From: Pseudoalteromonas amylolytica | Lineage (GTDB): Bacteria > Pseudomonadota > Gammaproteobacteria > Enterobacterales > Alteromonadaceae | DNA length: 64,000 nt | Direction: 5' to 3' | Assembly (NCBI RefSeq): GCF_001854605.1 | Contig: NZ_MKJU01000030.1 | Location: 249,840-313,839 of the forward strand | Part shown: positions 42,290 to 51,916 of the stretch, in pieces | How the letters are laid out: the number at the start of each line of letters is the position of its first letter | How positions within the stretch are numbered: position 1 is the first letter of the stretch | Position numbers and translations under genes: made by a program | The notes under the pieces: model-generated | What the model saw: the letters and a program-made list of their open reading frames with translations, nothing else | The model's database searches: none | Told to the model about the DNA's origin: nothing

Positions 42290-44677
42290 ATGAAATTTAG
42301 TGAAAAGTGGTTACGTGAGTGGGTTAATCCAGCCATTGATACTGAGGCTCTATCTGAACAGCTCTCTATGGCGGGTTTAGAAGTTGACGGATTAGAAGCC
42401 GTTGCTGGTGACTTCTCAGGCGTGGTGATTGGGGAAGTGGTTGAATGTGGTCAACACCCTGATGCAGACAAACTACGTGTGACCAAAGTGAATGTTGGCG
42501 AAGATGAACTACTTGATATCGTGTGTGGTGCAGCAAACTGCCGTACAGGACTGAAAGTTGCGGTAGCAAAAGTAGGTGCGGTATTACCAGGCGACTTTAA
42601 AATTAAAAAGGCCAAATTACGTGGTCAACCTTCACACGGCATGCTGTGTGCGTTTGAAGAACTTGGCATGGCTGAAAGCTCTGATGGTATTTTAGAGTTA
42701 CCAAGCGACGCGCCAATCGGCCAATGTATCCGTGAGTACTTTTCTTTAGACGACGTAACAATTGACGTTGATCTTACTGCTAACCGCAGTGATTGCCTTG
42801 GTATAAAAGGTCTAGCTCGTGAAGTGGGTGTATTGAATTCAGTGGATGTCACAGACGTTGCGATTGAAGCAGTACAGCCAACGATTGATGATAAGATTTC
42901 AATTGAGCTGGTAAACAGTGCGTCATGTCCTCGTTATTTGGGTCGTGTGATCAAGGGAATTAACCTTGATGCAACTACACCACTTTGGATGGTAGAAAAG
43001 CTACGTCGCTCAGGTGTACGTTCAATTGACCCAGTTGTTGATGTAACCAACTATGTGCTACTTGAGCTTGGTCACCCAATGCACGCGTTCGATTTGAATG
43101 CGATTGAAGGCGGCATTAAAGTACGTAACGCTAATGAAGGCGAGGAACTAGTATTGCTTGATGGCAATACAGCCAAGCTAAATCCAACAACTCTGTTGAT
43201 TGCTGACGATAAGAAAGCGCTCGCCATGGCGGGTATTTTCGGTGGTGAAGGCTCAGGTGTTACACAAAGCACTCAAGATATCCTACTAGAAAGCGCATTT
43301 TTCTCTCCTTTAGCCATTGCTGGGCAAGCGCGTAGTTACGGTCTTCATACCGATGCATCACACCGCTATGAGCGTGGTGTTGACTACAAGCTACAACACG
43401 ATGCAATGGAACGTGCCACAGCGTTATTGCTAGACATTGTTGGTGGTCAGGCAGGTCCTGTGGTTGAGGCAGTATCAGAAGCTGATCTACCCAAAGAAAG
43501 GTCAGTAACGTTGCGCCGTGAACGTTTAGACCGAGTAATTGGTTACCACATCGCTGATGAAAAGGTTTCTGATATTCTTACCCGTTTAGGGTTGAGTAAC
43601 ACGTTTGCAAACGATACGTGGCAAGCACAGGTGCCAAGCTATCGTTTTGATATCAGCATTGAAGAAGACTTGATTGAAGAAGTGGCGCGTGTATTTGGTT
43701 ACAACAACATTCCAAATGTTGCGCCAAAAGCGGCATTAAAGATGACTCAGCATAATGAAGCCAATGTGCCAGTGTCACGTATGCGCAACGAGTTAGTGGC
43801 ACGTGGTTACCAAGAAGCGATTACCTACAGCTTCGTTGAACCAAAAGCACAAAAGCTATTGCACCCAGAGTCAGATGCGTTAATTCTACCACACCCGATT
43901 TCAGTAGAAATGTCAGCCATGCGTGTAAGCCTGATGACAGGGTTAATTAACGCTGTGGTGTATAACCAAAACCGTCAACAATCTCGTATTCGTTTATTTG
44001 AGCATGGTTTGAAGTTCCTGAAAGATGAGTCTGCAGAGAATGGCGTTGCTCAAGTAGCTGTTTTAGGTGGTATTGTTTATGGCAACACACACAACGAGCA
44101 TTGGTCGGTGGCATCGCGTCCAGCGGACTTTTTCGATGTGAAAGGTGATGTGGAAGCCCTATTAGCACTAACTAACGATGGCTCACGTTTTAGCTTCAAA
44201 GCAGAGCAATGTGACGGCCTACATCCTGGTCAGTCAGCGGCGATTTATTTTGATGATGCAAAAGTTGGCTTTATCGGCGCAGTTCATCCACAATTACAAA
44301 AGTCTCTAGGTTTGAATAGCACGGCCTATGTGTTTGAAGTTGAAGTGGATGCATTGAGTACTCGTAAGTTGCCAGAAGCGGTAAGTGTGTCTAAATTTCC
44401 ATCAAATCGAAGAGATATCGCTATTTTAGTTGCAGATGATGTAAAAATAGGCGATATTTTAGAAAGCATTGAGAAAGTTGGCGGAAATCAATTAGTTGAC
44501 CTAAACTTATTCGATGTGTATAAGGGCAAAGGTATTGAGCCAGATTTTAAGAGTTTGGCGATTGCTCTGACACTACAAGCGGTTGATAGAACGCTCGAAG
44601 AGAAAGACATCAATCAAGTTGTAGAGAACGTGGTGGCCGAACTGGCCAAACAATTTAATGCATCGTTGAGGGACTAG
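42290..44677 (+). CDS. pheT: Phenylalanyl-tRNA synthetase beta subunit
   Basis: The 795-residue beta subunit, full length. The N-terminal tRNA-binding domain (about 40-150, GVVIGEVVECGQHPDADKL) is followed by B3/B4 editing (FSPLAIAGQARSYGLHTDAS near 343), B5 (about 400-475), the core and a C-terminal anticodon-binding FDX-ACB domain with SKFPSNRRDIA near 702. It forms the active enzyme with PheS. The ihfA gene starts two bases after its stop. Confidence 0.98.
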   Translation: MKFSEKWLREWVNPAIDTEALSEQLSMAGLEVDGLEAVAGDFSGVVIGEVVECGQHPDADKLRVTKVNVGEDELLDIVCGAANCRTGLKVAVAKVGAVLPGDFKIKKAKLRGQPSHGMLCAFEELGMAESSDGILELPSDAPIGQCIREYFSLDDVTIDVDLTANRSDCLGIKGLAREVGVLNSVDVTDVAIEAVQPTIDDKISIELVNSASCPRYLGRVIKGINLDATTPLWMVEKLRRSGVRSIDPVVDVTNYVLLELGHPMHAFDLNAIEGGIKVRNANEGEELVLLDGNTAKLNPTTLLIADDKKALAMAGIFGGEGSGVTQSTQDILLESAFFSPLAIAGQARSYGLHTDASHRYERGVDYKLQHDAMERATALLLDIVGGQAGPVVEAVSEADLPKERSVTLRRERLDRVIGYHIADEKVSDILTRLGLSNTFANDTWQAQVPSYRFDISIEEDLIEEVARVFGYNNIPNVAPKAALKMTQHNEANVPVSRMRNELVARGYQEAITYSFVEPKAQKLLHPESDALILPHPISVEMSAMRVSLMTGLINAVVYNQNRQQSRIRLFEHGLKFLKDESAENGVAQVAVLGGIVYGNTHNEHWSVASRPADFFDVKGDVEALLALTNDGSRFSFKAEQCDGLHPGQSAAIYFDDAKVGFIGAVHPQLQKSLGLNSTAYVFEVEVDALSTRKLPEAVSVSKFPSNRRDIAILVADDVKIGDILESIEKVGGNQLVDLNLFDVYKGKGIEPDFKSLAIALTLQAVDRTLEEKDINQVVENVVAELAKQFNASLRD

Positions 44678-44679
44678 AT

Positions 44680-44979
44680 ATGGCGCTTACTAAAGCCGAC
44701 ATAGCTGAACACCTATTTGAAAAATTGGGGATAAATAAAAAGGATGCCAAAGACTTAGTTGAAGCGTTTTTTGAAGAAATCCGCTCAGCGCTTGAAAAAG
44801 GAGAGCAAGTTAAGCTCTCTGGATTTGGTAACTTTGATCTCCGTGACAAAAAAGAGAGACCGGGTCGAAACCCTAAAACAGGTGAAGACATTCCAATCTC
44901 TGCGCGTCGCGTAGTAACTTTCCGTCCAGGCCAAAAACTAAAGACTCGCGTCGAAGTTGGTACTAGTAAAGAAAGTTAA
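44680..44979 (+). CDS. ihfA: Integration host factor alpha subunit
   Basis: A 99-residue DNA-bending protein that pairs with IhfB and shapes nucleoid structure and promoters. The body begins MALTKADIAEHLFEKLGI, and the beta-arm RPGRNPKTGEDIPISARRVV near 61-80 contains the DNA-intercalating proline. The order pheS-pheT-ihfA is standard in gammaproteobacteria. A strong terminator follows. Confidence 0.97.
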   Translation: MALTKADIAEHLFEKLGINKKDAKDLVEAFFEEIRSALEKGEQVKLSGFGNFDLRDKKERPGRNPKTGEDIPISARRVVTFRPGQKLKTRVEVGTSKES

Positions 44980-45008
44980 TATTTTTTTAAAAGTTTAAAG
45001 CTATTTTT

Positions 45009-45038
45009 AAGGCCTTGAGTTTACGCTCAAGGCCTTTT
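45009..45038 (+). terminator. Intrinsic terminator after ihfA
   Basis: AAGGCCTTGAG and CTCAAGGCCTT form an 11-base-pair stem with a 6-base loop, followed by TTGTTTTG. It closes the pheST-ihfA operon. Confidence 0.85.
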
Positions 45039-45111
45039 GTTTTGTCATAAAAAAGTCATAAACCTTCTCTACACTGTCGCCTTTCATATCTGGCAGGCTG
45101 AGGTTTAAATC

Positions 45112-46725
45112 ATGCCAAGGGCACGTTTGTTCGCAAAGCAGTTGAAACATATCGCTTTTGCTTGGTTGGCTTGCACTGTTGTGTTTGGCATATTGCTCGC
45201 TTTACTTTTCGTCCAGCATCGTGATGCAGAGCAATTACATATTCAAAATGTCGCTCAGAAGGTGCACTTCGAACTTAACGCTCAACTGAAAGAGATTGAC
45301 TCGTTTTTACGCCAGGCTGAGTCGCTCGATGTTACATGTCCGAAAGAAACACTGTTTCGGCTCAGACAGCAGGTATTTAAAAATCCTGCCATGAGTGAGG
45401 TTGGCATTGTTGACCATAATGGCCAGTTGTTGTGTAACACTTATGGTGTGCTTAACCCGCCAATTCAAACAACAGCACCTATCAAAAGCAAAGAACTACG
45501 TTATCATGGCCCTGTCATAAGCGACTATATGGAAATGTCAGCCTTTGTACTGGCAAGAACGCGGCAAGATGGCTATGAAGTCAACGTACTGTTACCGAGC
45601 GACTGGCTGCGCCATACGCTTGATTTACAGCAATATTCTAAGCTTGATTTTATTGCACTCGTTGATAGCCAAACGGGGGTGCCAATACTATTGCAAGGTA
45701 ACTATAGTTTACCTTTACATCAGCCATTGTTTCCTATTGAACTGTCGCTACAGGCGCATGGAGAGTTTGATGATGGCATGAACAAATATCTATTTGCTAA
45801 GCCACTGGCCTCGCTTCCAAAACTTTCAGTGGTGGCCTCAAGTAATAGCAACCCAATTTTTACTATCCGTTCAACTCCCTTCGTGGCGCTTGTGGTTGCG
45901 TATCTGATTGTTTGGGTATTGCTTAGCTATCTACTTTACTTTATTGAAAAACGACAGCTTAGTTTGAAATATCAGCTAAAACACGCCATTTCACAGCGCC
46001 AGTTATTCAATGTTTATCAGCCGCTTATAGATGCGAAAACACAAAAGATTGTGGGCGTAGAGGTACTCATTCGCTGGCAACATCCAAGTGAAGGAGAGTT
46101 GGGCCCCGCTTATTTCATTCCTGAAGCCGAAAGAAGTGGCGCAATCGTGGAGATTTCTATTGCACAAGTACAAAACGCGGTTCAGGAGTTGGCTCCGTTG
46201 TTGGCGTTAAACCCGCAGCTTAAAGTGTCATTTAATGTTAATGGGCAGTTGTTGAGTTGCGCCAGCTATTTAGCTGCACTTGAGCAAGCAAAGCAACATA
46301 TTCGCTCGCTTACCATAGAGTTGACTGAACGAGACGTGTTGTCTCAGGCACAAGTAAAACATACCTTGGAGCAGCTCGTTGCCCTGGGAATTGAGGTGGC
46401 TGTAGATGACTTTGGTACCGGATATAGTGGTCTGCAATATTTACAAAGCTTTCCAATCGATTTATTAAAGATAGATCAAAGCTTTGTAGCTTCAATCGGG
46501 CTGGATAATTTACAATCACCGGTGCTCAACGCGGTGATAGAAATGGCGACCAAGCTCAACAAAAAGTTGATTGCGGAAGGGGTAGAAACTGCCTATCAGG
46601 CTGACTATTTACTCAAACAGGGGGTCGAGGTCCATCAGGGCTGGTTATATGCCAAGGCTTTGGCAATTGAGGCTTTAATAGTAATGGTACAAAGGGAGCC
46701 ATCAACACTCCCTTCATACTCTTAA
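45112..46725 (+). CDS. c-di-GMP phosphodiesterase with CSS-type periplasmic sensor and EAL domain
   Basis: A 537-residue inner-membrane enzyme that would degrade c-di-GMP. TM1 (about 13-34) and TM2 (about 252-275) flank a periplasmic domain with two cysteines (C76, C108), the layout of CSS-motif phosphodiesterases whose activity depends on disulfide state. The cytoplasmic EAL domain has the signature EVL near 315 (in place of EAL), NVNG near 376, ELTERD near 403, DDFGTGYSG near 432 and AEGVET near 490. All metal and catalytic residues appear to be present, so it is probably active. Confidence 0.92.
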   Translation: MPRARLFAKQLKHIAFAWLACTVVFGILLALLFVQHRDAEQLHIQNVAQKVHFELNAQLKEIDSFLRQAESLDVTCPKETLFRLRQQVFKNPAMSEVGIVDHNGQLLCNTYGVLNPPIQTTAPIKSKELRYHGPVISDYMEMSAFVLARTRQDGYEVNVLLPSDWLRHTLDLQQYSKLDFIALVDSQTGVPILLQGNYSLPLHQPLFPIELSLQAHGEFDDGMNKYLFAKPLASLPKLSVVASSNSNPIFTIRSTPFVALVVAYLIVWVLLSYLLYFIEKRQLSLKYQLKHAISQRQLFNVYQPLIDAKTQKIVGVEVLIRWQHPSEGELGPAYFIPEAERSGAIVEISIAQVQNAVQELAPLLALNPQLKVSFNVNGQLLSCASYLAALEQAKQHIRSLTIELTERDVLSQAQVKHTLEQLVALGIEVAVDDFGTGYSGLQYLQSFPIDLLKIDQSFVASIGLDNLQSPVLNAVIEMATKLNKKLIAEGVETAYQADYLLKQGVEVHQGWLYAKALAIEALIVMVQREPSTLPSYS

Positions 46726-46740
46726 TTATGAGGCTTTGGA

Positions 46741-48360
46741 TTATACGGCTGCAAAGTAGCAGCCAAAGCCTGGCATGGTTAAAGTCCCCTCGTTAAGCGA
46801 GCCATTATGGTGCTGCAACTGAGTGTGCTCAGTGTGTATCTTGTCGCTCAATGGTAGTGCGTGCGACTGGTCGCCAAGGTTGAACACACACAGCATACTT
46901 TGCTGTTCGTAACGACGATAAAAAGCGAGTATCGGCTCAGGCGTGTCGATAAACTCAATATCACCGTATTGCAACGCAGGCATCGTTTTTCGCCAAGCCA
47001 TAAAGTGTTGAAAACGTTTTAACACTGATTCTTCTGAGTTTAACTGAACATCAACGGCAAGTGCTTGATGTTGCTGCTCAACTGGCAACCAAGGAGTGCT
47101 AGTACTGAATCCAGCATGGGGCTGTTCATGTTGCCATGGCATAGGTGTTCTACAGCCATCGCGGCCCTTAAAGTTAGGCCAGAAGGTAATCCCATAAGGG
47201 TCTTGTAGGTCCTCAAAAGCAACCTGAGCCTCACCCAAGCCAAGCTCTTCACCTTGGTACATACAAACACTGCCGCGCAGTGAGCCTAGCAATGCTGTTA
47301 ACATGCTAACTTGTTTTGAGTCAGTCTTCGCTGATGGATGCCAGCGACTTGCAACGCGCTCTACATCGTGGTTACTAAATGCCCAACATGGCCAGCCTTG
47401 AGTCATGACAGACTCAAGTGTGCTTACTGTTTCGCGAATATATTGCGCGCTGTAATCTTTTGTCAGTAACTCAAAGCTATAACCCATATGCAGTTTATCG
47501 CCATCGGCGGTGTATTCTGCCATGGTTTGCAGTGAATCTTCTGATGAGATTTCACCTAAACTAACGGTACCGGGGTAGCGGTCCAATAAACTGCGGATCT
47601 CCTGCATAAATGCGAGGTTCTCTGGCTGCGTATTGTTGTAGTAATGATATTGGAACGCATAAGGGTTGTCTTCGCTAAATCCACGACCTTGGCGAAGCTC
47701 TTTGGGCTTTGCTGGGTTGTCGCGTAGCTGTGCATCGTGGTAACAGAAGTTAATCGCGTCCAAACGAAAACCATCCACGCCTTTTTTCAACCAAAATTCT
47801 ACATTATCTAACACGGCTTTACGCACATCTGGGTTGTGAAAGTTCAGATCTGGCTGTTCGGTCAAAAAATTATGTAAGTAATACTGACAGCGTCTTGGTT
47901 CCCACTGCCAAGCTGTACCACCAAAGATAGATAACCAGTTATTTGGTGCACTACCATCTGGCTTTGCATCTGCCCAAACATACCAATCAGCCTTATCGTT
48001 ATTGGTGTTTTCACGACTTTCTATAAACCATTGGTGTTCATTGGACGTGTGACTCAACACCTGATCGATAATTATTTTTATGTCACGTTGGTGCGCTTGG
48101 GCAATTAAAGTATCGAAATCATCCAAGTTCCCAAACATAGGATCGATGTCACGGTAGTCACTGATATCATAGCCGAAGTCTTTCATCGGAGATTTAAAGA
48201 ATGGTGAGATCCAAATGGCATCTACGCCAAGTGACTTTATATAATCTAATCGATTTATGATCCCAGGCAAATCGCCAATACCATCGCCATTTGTATCTTG
48301 AAAACTGCGAGGGTAGATCTGATAGATAACCGCACCTTTCCACCATTGCTGTTGAGCCAT
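46741..48360 (-). CDS. GH13 alpha-glucosidase (oligo-1,6-glucosidase type), cytoplasmic
   Basis: A 539-residue alpha-amylase-family enzyme without a signal peptide, so it acts in the cytoplasm on imported maltose or short dextrins to release glucose. It starts WWKGAVIYQIYPRSF and has the GH13 regions DQVLSHTSNEH near 100, the nucleophile in GFRLDAINF near 198, the acid glutamate in LGEISSED near 270, and FSNHDVERV near 330. It is divergent from the TonB receptor gene, and a MalR-type palindrome lies 120 bases before its start. Confidence 0.95.
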   Translation of the reverse strand: MAQQQWWKGAVIYQIYPRSFQDTNGDGIGDLPGIINRLDYIKSLGVDAIWISPFFKSPMKDFGYDISDYRDIDPMFGNLDDFDTLIAQAHQRDIKIIIDQVLSHTSNEHQWFIESRENTNNDKADWYVWADAKPDGSAPNNWLSIFGGTAWQWEPRRCQYYLHNFLTEQPDLNFHNPDVRKAVLDNVEFWLKKGVDGFRLDAINFCYHDAQLRDNPAKPKELRQGRGFSEDNPYAFQYHYYNNTQPENLAFMQEIRSLLDRYPGTVSLGEISSEDSLQTMAEYTADGDKLHMGYSFELLTKDYSAQYIRETVSTLESVMTQGWPCWAFSNHDVERVASRWHPSAKTDSKQVSMLTALLGSLRGSVCMYQGEELGLGEAQVAFEDLQDPYGITFWPNFKGRDGCRTPMPWQHEQPHAGFSTSTPWLPVEQQHQALAVDVQLNSEESVLKRFQHFMAWRKTMPALQYGDIEFIDTPEPILAFYRRYEQQSMLCVFNLGDQSHALPLSDKIHTEHTQLQHHNGSLNEGTLTMPGFGCYFAAV

Positions 48361-48479
48361 GTATATTCTCCAAGTTTCTGCTCAATACTGCCATTTATGA
48401 AGGAAGTTATGTAAACCTAACCAACATGGGGCATTAATGGCAAAAAGCATACGTTATCGCCCAAATGCTGTAAAAAGGT

Positions 48480-48493
48480 TGCATACGTATGCA
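48480..48493. promoter_or_regulatory. Maltose-type LacI operator TGCATACGTATGCA before the alpha-glucosidase gene
   Basis: A perfect 14-base palindrome with CG centre, 120 bases upstream of the minus-strand alpha-glucosidase start. Near-identical copies at 48860 and 55288 mark the other promoters of the locus. It fits the LacI-family MalR type of operator, but the regulator gene is not in the window. Confidence 0.75.
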
Positions 48494-48859
48494 TCATAAA
48501 TACCGAAATTAGAAGCAAAAAAGTGACGTAAAAAAACTAATATAGTTTCTGTAATAAAAGTTTACCAATTTAATCTTAACTGATCTGATAGCCTTTTACT
48601 GTCCAGTAATGTGTGTTGTGGCGGGGTGTCAAAATGGTAAGACCAATTTATCGTTGTTGAAACTTCAACAGTTTTAACACGCCTATGTTATGGCGTTTTT
48701 GTGACAAAAAAAAGAAATCAGGTTAAGTTTGCAGCAAAAATCCGCTATATATTTGTGATCAGAGAAGTCACTTTTTAGTTTTATTAAATGTTTTTAAAAC
48801 ATAGGGTTAATGCACTTTTGTGTGAAATAAATGTAAACTTGGTGATGTTGGCTATAGTT

Positions 48860-48873
48860 TGAATACGTATGCA
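48860..48873. promoter_or_regulatory. Maltose-type operator TGAATACGTATGCA before the TonB receptor gene
   Basis: Differs from the perfect palindrome at 48480 by one base and is identical to the copy at 55288. It lies 142 bases before the TonB receptor start. The role as a repressor site is inferred from conservation and position. Confidence 0.75.
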
Positions 48874-49015
48874 TAAAGTTGTTTATAAAATTAGCTCAGC
48901 GCTAATATGCATCCTGACAACAAAAGTAGCTGGGCATCGATACGCTTGTCATCCAAGCAAGCGCAATAGAAAAAGATGTTTCAGTAATAAAATTGGGTAA
49001 TTGGGATAAAACACT

Positions 49016-51838
49016 ATGTCTATGTTCAAACCAAGTATGTTAACACTGGCACTAATTGGTGCAGGTGTTGTTTCACACTCTGCGTATGCAGCTGAAGAAA
49101 CTGCAAAAGCACAAGAAGATCAAAAAGTAGAAGTCATAGAAGTTAAAGGCTTTCGTGCCAGCGTTGTGGAATCAATCAACACTAAGCGCTTTTCTTCTGA
49201 AGTCGTTGAGTCAATTTCAGCTGAAGACATAGGTAAATTGCCTGATTCTTCAATTGCTGAATCAATTGCTCGTTTACCGGGTTTGACGGCACAACGTCTT
49301 GATGGTCGTGCCAGTAAAGTAAGCGTACGTGGTTTTGGTGAAGATGAGAGTGCCACCACTTTTAATGGTCGCGAACAAGTTTCAATCTCTGACAACCGTG
49401 GTGTAGAGTTTGACTTATATCCTTCAGAGGTTATGAGCGGCGTTACCGTTTACAAAACACCGAGTGCTAACCTAGAAGCGGAAGGTATTGCGGGTGTAAT
49501 CGACATGCAAACCATTAAGCCATTGAGTGTTGATGAGCGTGTTTTCCAACTAAATACCATGTATGAAAAAACCAGCTTTGATAAGTTGAATCCAGATGGC
49601 GAAGACGCTGGTCTGCGTGGTACTTTCTCATATGTAGATAAATTTGCTGACGATACCATTGGTGTTGCATTGGCACTTACCACTATGACGTCACCAAACC
49701 AAGAAAAACGTTGGAATGCGTGGGGCTATCCTGAATTTGAAGCCGATGGTAAGCAATACTCCATTTTAGGGGGAGCAAAGCCATTTGTCCGTTCATCAAC
49801 GCTTGAGCGTGACTCTGTAATGTTCGTTTTTGAAGCGGCACCAAGTGACAAACTATCTATGGTGTTTGATGCATTATACGTTGACTTCAAAGATGAAAAG
49901 ATCCTACGTGGTATTGAAATCCCATTTGCATGGGGCCAAGGTTCAATTTCTGGTGAAACGGCAACCGTAGACGAAGCTTCTGGCTTTGTAACGAGTGCTA
50001 TCACGCAAGGGCAACGTGTTGTTGTACGTAATGACTATGAAGACCGTGAAGCTGAGTTAAGTGCATTTGGTTTCAATACAAAATATAACGTAAATGACTC
50101 ATTGACGCTTGAATTTGATGCAAGCCACTCGAGCGTAGAGAAGCAGATCTGGAGTTTAGAAAGCTACTCAGGCACGGGGCGTGGTAATGAGCGAGGCGTA
50201 GCAGATAACTTAGGTTATACATTTTCTGGTGGCAATACCGGTGCGCAATTCTCCCATGAATTAGATTACAGTGACTACGACTTAATCAAAATCGGTGGCC
50301 CATTATCTTGGGGTTGGAGTTCAGCACTTAACGAAAAGTATGGTGTTGTGGGTTCAGAAAACGACCAAGGTGAATACGAGTATCACCCATATGAAAACCA
50401 GCTACAAGATGGTTTTATCAACGCGCCCACTATTGAAGACGAATTAAACGCATTGAAACTTGCGGCAAAGCAAGCACTTGATAACGAATTTGTCAGCAGT
50501 GTTGAGTTTGGCTTGTCATATCGTGATAGAGAAAAGTCTAAAGTGTCAGAAGGTTACTTCATGACTGTTGCAGGTTTCTCTTACCCTGACAATCCTGGCA
50601 TGCTAACTGTGCCAGAGCAATACCGATTAGGTAGTGCCAATTTAGACTTCATCGGCATGGGTGACATGATTGCCTACGATTCTCGCGCTATGGTTGCTGA
50701 TGGTCAGTTTGATTTACTGGCAGAAAGCTTGACCAACCCTAGCCACGCAACGATGTCGTGGACGGTTCAAGAGCAGGTTACGGCCGCGTTTGTACAAGCA
50801 AATATCAATGCTGAAATCGCAGGTTTCCCTGTGACAGGTAACGCGGGTCTACGTTACGTAAAAACTGAGCAAACCGGTAAGGGTAATGCTTTCGACACTG
50901 TCGATGGCAAAGTGGTTACTACACCAACGCACGTTGAGCATGATTATTCTCACTTATTACCGAGCTTGAATTTGTCATTGGCAATTGATGAGATGCAAAC
51001 CGTGCGTTTTGGTGCCGCGAAAACAATTTCTCGCCCACGTCTTGATGAGATGAATGCGTCAATCAGCGCTAAGTACAACCAGCGTCCTGATGAAAATGGT
51101 AATAACTGGGAAGTGTCAGGTGGTAACCCAACCCTTGAGCCAAAAGAAGCGATTGGTTTTGACTTAACTTATGAAAACTACTTCAGCGCAGAAGGCTACT
51201 TCTCAGTCGCGTTGTTCCATAAAGACTTAAAAGAATGGATCTTTGATGGAACTTACGAAATTGATATGACTGGCGTTGTTGACCCTGTATCAGGTGAGGT
51301 TCCGCCAAATGCGGGAGGTTCTGGTAAAGGTAAAGTCAATGGTGGCGGTGGCGACCTTTGGGGTTATGAGTTATCGGTTGCATTGCCGTTTAATATCTTC
51401 CACGATAGCTTAGAAGGCTTTGGTATTATTGCCAGCCACACTGGTGTGAAATCAGATATCGAAGACCCTAATGGTAACGATTATGAGCTACCGGGCTTGT
51501 CTGACCGTATTCAAAGCTTAACGTTCTACTATGAAAACCACGGTTTCCAAGCGCGTACGAGTATGCGTAAGCGTAGCGCATTTAAAGGTGACGTATACGG
51601 TTTAGGATTTAAAACCGTTCAGGTAGATATTTTAGGTGAAACTATTTGGGATGCGCAATTAGGCTATGACTTTGGTGAAGGTGGCTTCGAGCAGTTAGAT
51701 GGACTGTCGGTAAGCTTACAAATTCAAAACATCACTGAAGAGCCGTTTACCGCGCTTTCGGGTGATAACGCACTACAAGTGCGTGATTACCAAGACTATG
51801 GCCGCACCTATATGTTAGGTTTAAGCTATAAGTTTTAA
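49016..51838 (+). CDS. TonB-dependent outer-membrane receptor for maltodextrins (TIGR01782-like)
   Basis: A 940-residue receptor paralogous to the one at 4956. A signal peptide ends near residue 25 (AYA), the TonB-box-like KVEVIEVKGF is near 37-46, the plug begins near 50 with EDIGKLPDSSIAESIARLPG, and the last residues are SYKF as expected for a beta-barrel. Its placement with GH13, GH15 and MFS genes and behind a MalR-type operator makes maltodextrin the likely ligand, like MalA of Caulobacter. A strong terminator separates it from the halogenase gene, as in the first module. Confidence 0.93.
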   Translation: MSMFKPSMLTLALIGAGVVSHSAYAAEETAKAQEDQKVEVIEVKGFRASVVESINTKRFSSEVVESISAEDIGKLPDSSIAESIARLPGLTAQRLDGRASKVSVRGFGEDESATTFNGREQVSISDNRGVEFDLYPSEVMSGVTVYKTPSANLEAEGIAGVIDMQTIKPLSVDERVFQLNTMYEKTSFDKLNPDGEDAGLRGTFSYVDKFADDTIGVALALTTMTSPNQEKRWNAWGYPEFEADGKQYSILGGAKPFVRSSTLERDSVMFVFEAAPSDKLSMVFDALYVDFKDEKILRGIEIPFAWGQGSISGETATVDEASGFVTSAITQGQRVVVRNDYEDREAELSAFGFNTKYNVNDSLTLEFDASHSSVEKQIWSLESYSGTGRGNERGVADNLGYTFSGGNTGAQFSHELDYSDYDLIKIGGPLSWGWSSALNEKYGVVGSENDQGEYEYHPYENQLQDGFINAPTIEDELNALKLAAKQALDNEFVSSVEFGLSYRDREKSKVSEGYFMTVAGFSYPDNPGMLTVPEQYRLGSANLDFIGMGDMIAYDSRAMVADGQFDLLAESLTNPSHATMSWTVQEQVTAAFVQANINAEIAGFPVTGNAGLRYVKTEQTGKGNAFDTVDGKVVTTPTHVEHDYSHLLPSLNLSLAIDEMQTVRFGAAKTISRPRLDEMNASISAKYNQRPDENGNNWEVSGGNPTLEPKEAIGFDLTYENYFSAEGYFSVALFHKDLKEWIFDGTYEIDMTGVVDPVSGEVPPNAGGSGKGKVNGGGGDLWGYELSVALPFNIFHDSLEGFGIIASHTGVKSDIEDPNGNDYELPGLSDRIQSLTFYYENHGFQARTSMRKRSAFKGDVYGLGFKTVQVDILGETIWDAQLGYDFGEGGFEQLDGLSVSLQIQNITEEPFTALSGDNALQVRDYQDYGRTYMLGLSYKF

Positions 51839-51858
51839 TCGCTGACACGCGATAATGT

Positions 51859-51890
51859 AAAGCCCTTGTCTTAACCACAAGGGCTTTTTT
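51859..51890 (+). terminator. Intrinsic terminator between the second TonB receptor and halogenase genes
   Basis: AAAGCCCTTGT and ACAAGGGCTTT form an 11-base-pair stem with a 7-base loop and a T-run, 20 bases after the receptor stop and 26 before the halogenase start. The same arrangement occurs in the first module at 7628-7654. Confidence 0.92.
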
Positions 51891-51916
51891 GTATCAAGGT
51901 ATGAAGAGGTTGTGTT

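Larger units (their letters stand above)
48361..49015. other. Divergent promoter region of the maltodextrin locus
   Basis: These 655 bases hold no gene. They contain two copies of the maltose operator-like palindrome (48480-48493 and 48860-48873), one close to each divergent start, so each direction seems to have its own operator. The rest is AT-rich and I see no other structured element. Confidence 0.75.
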
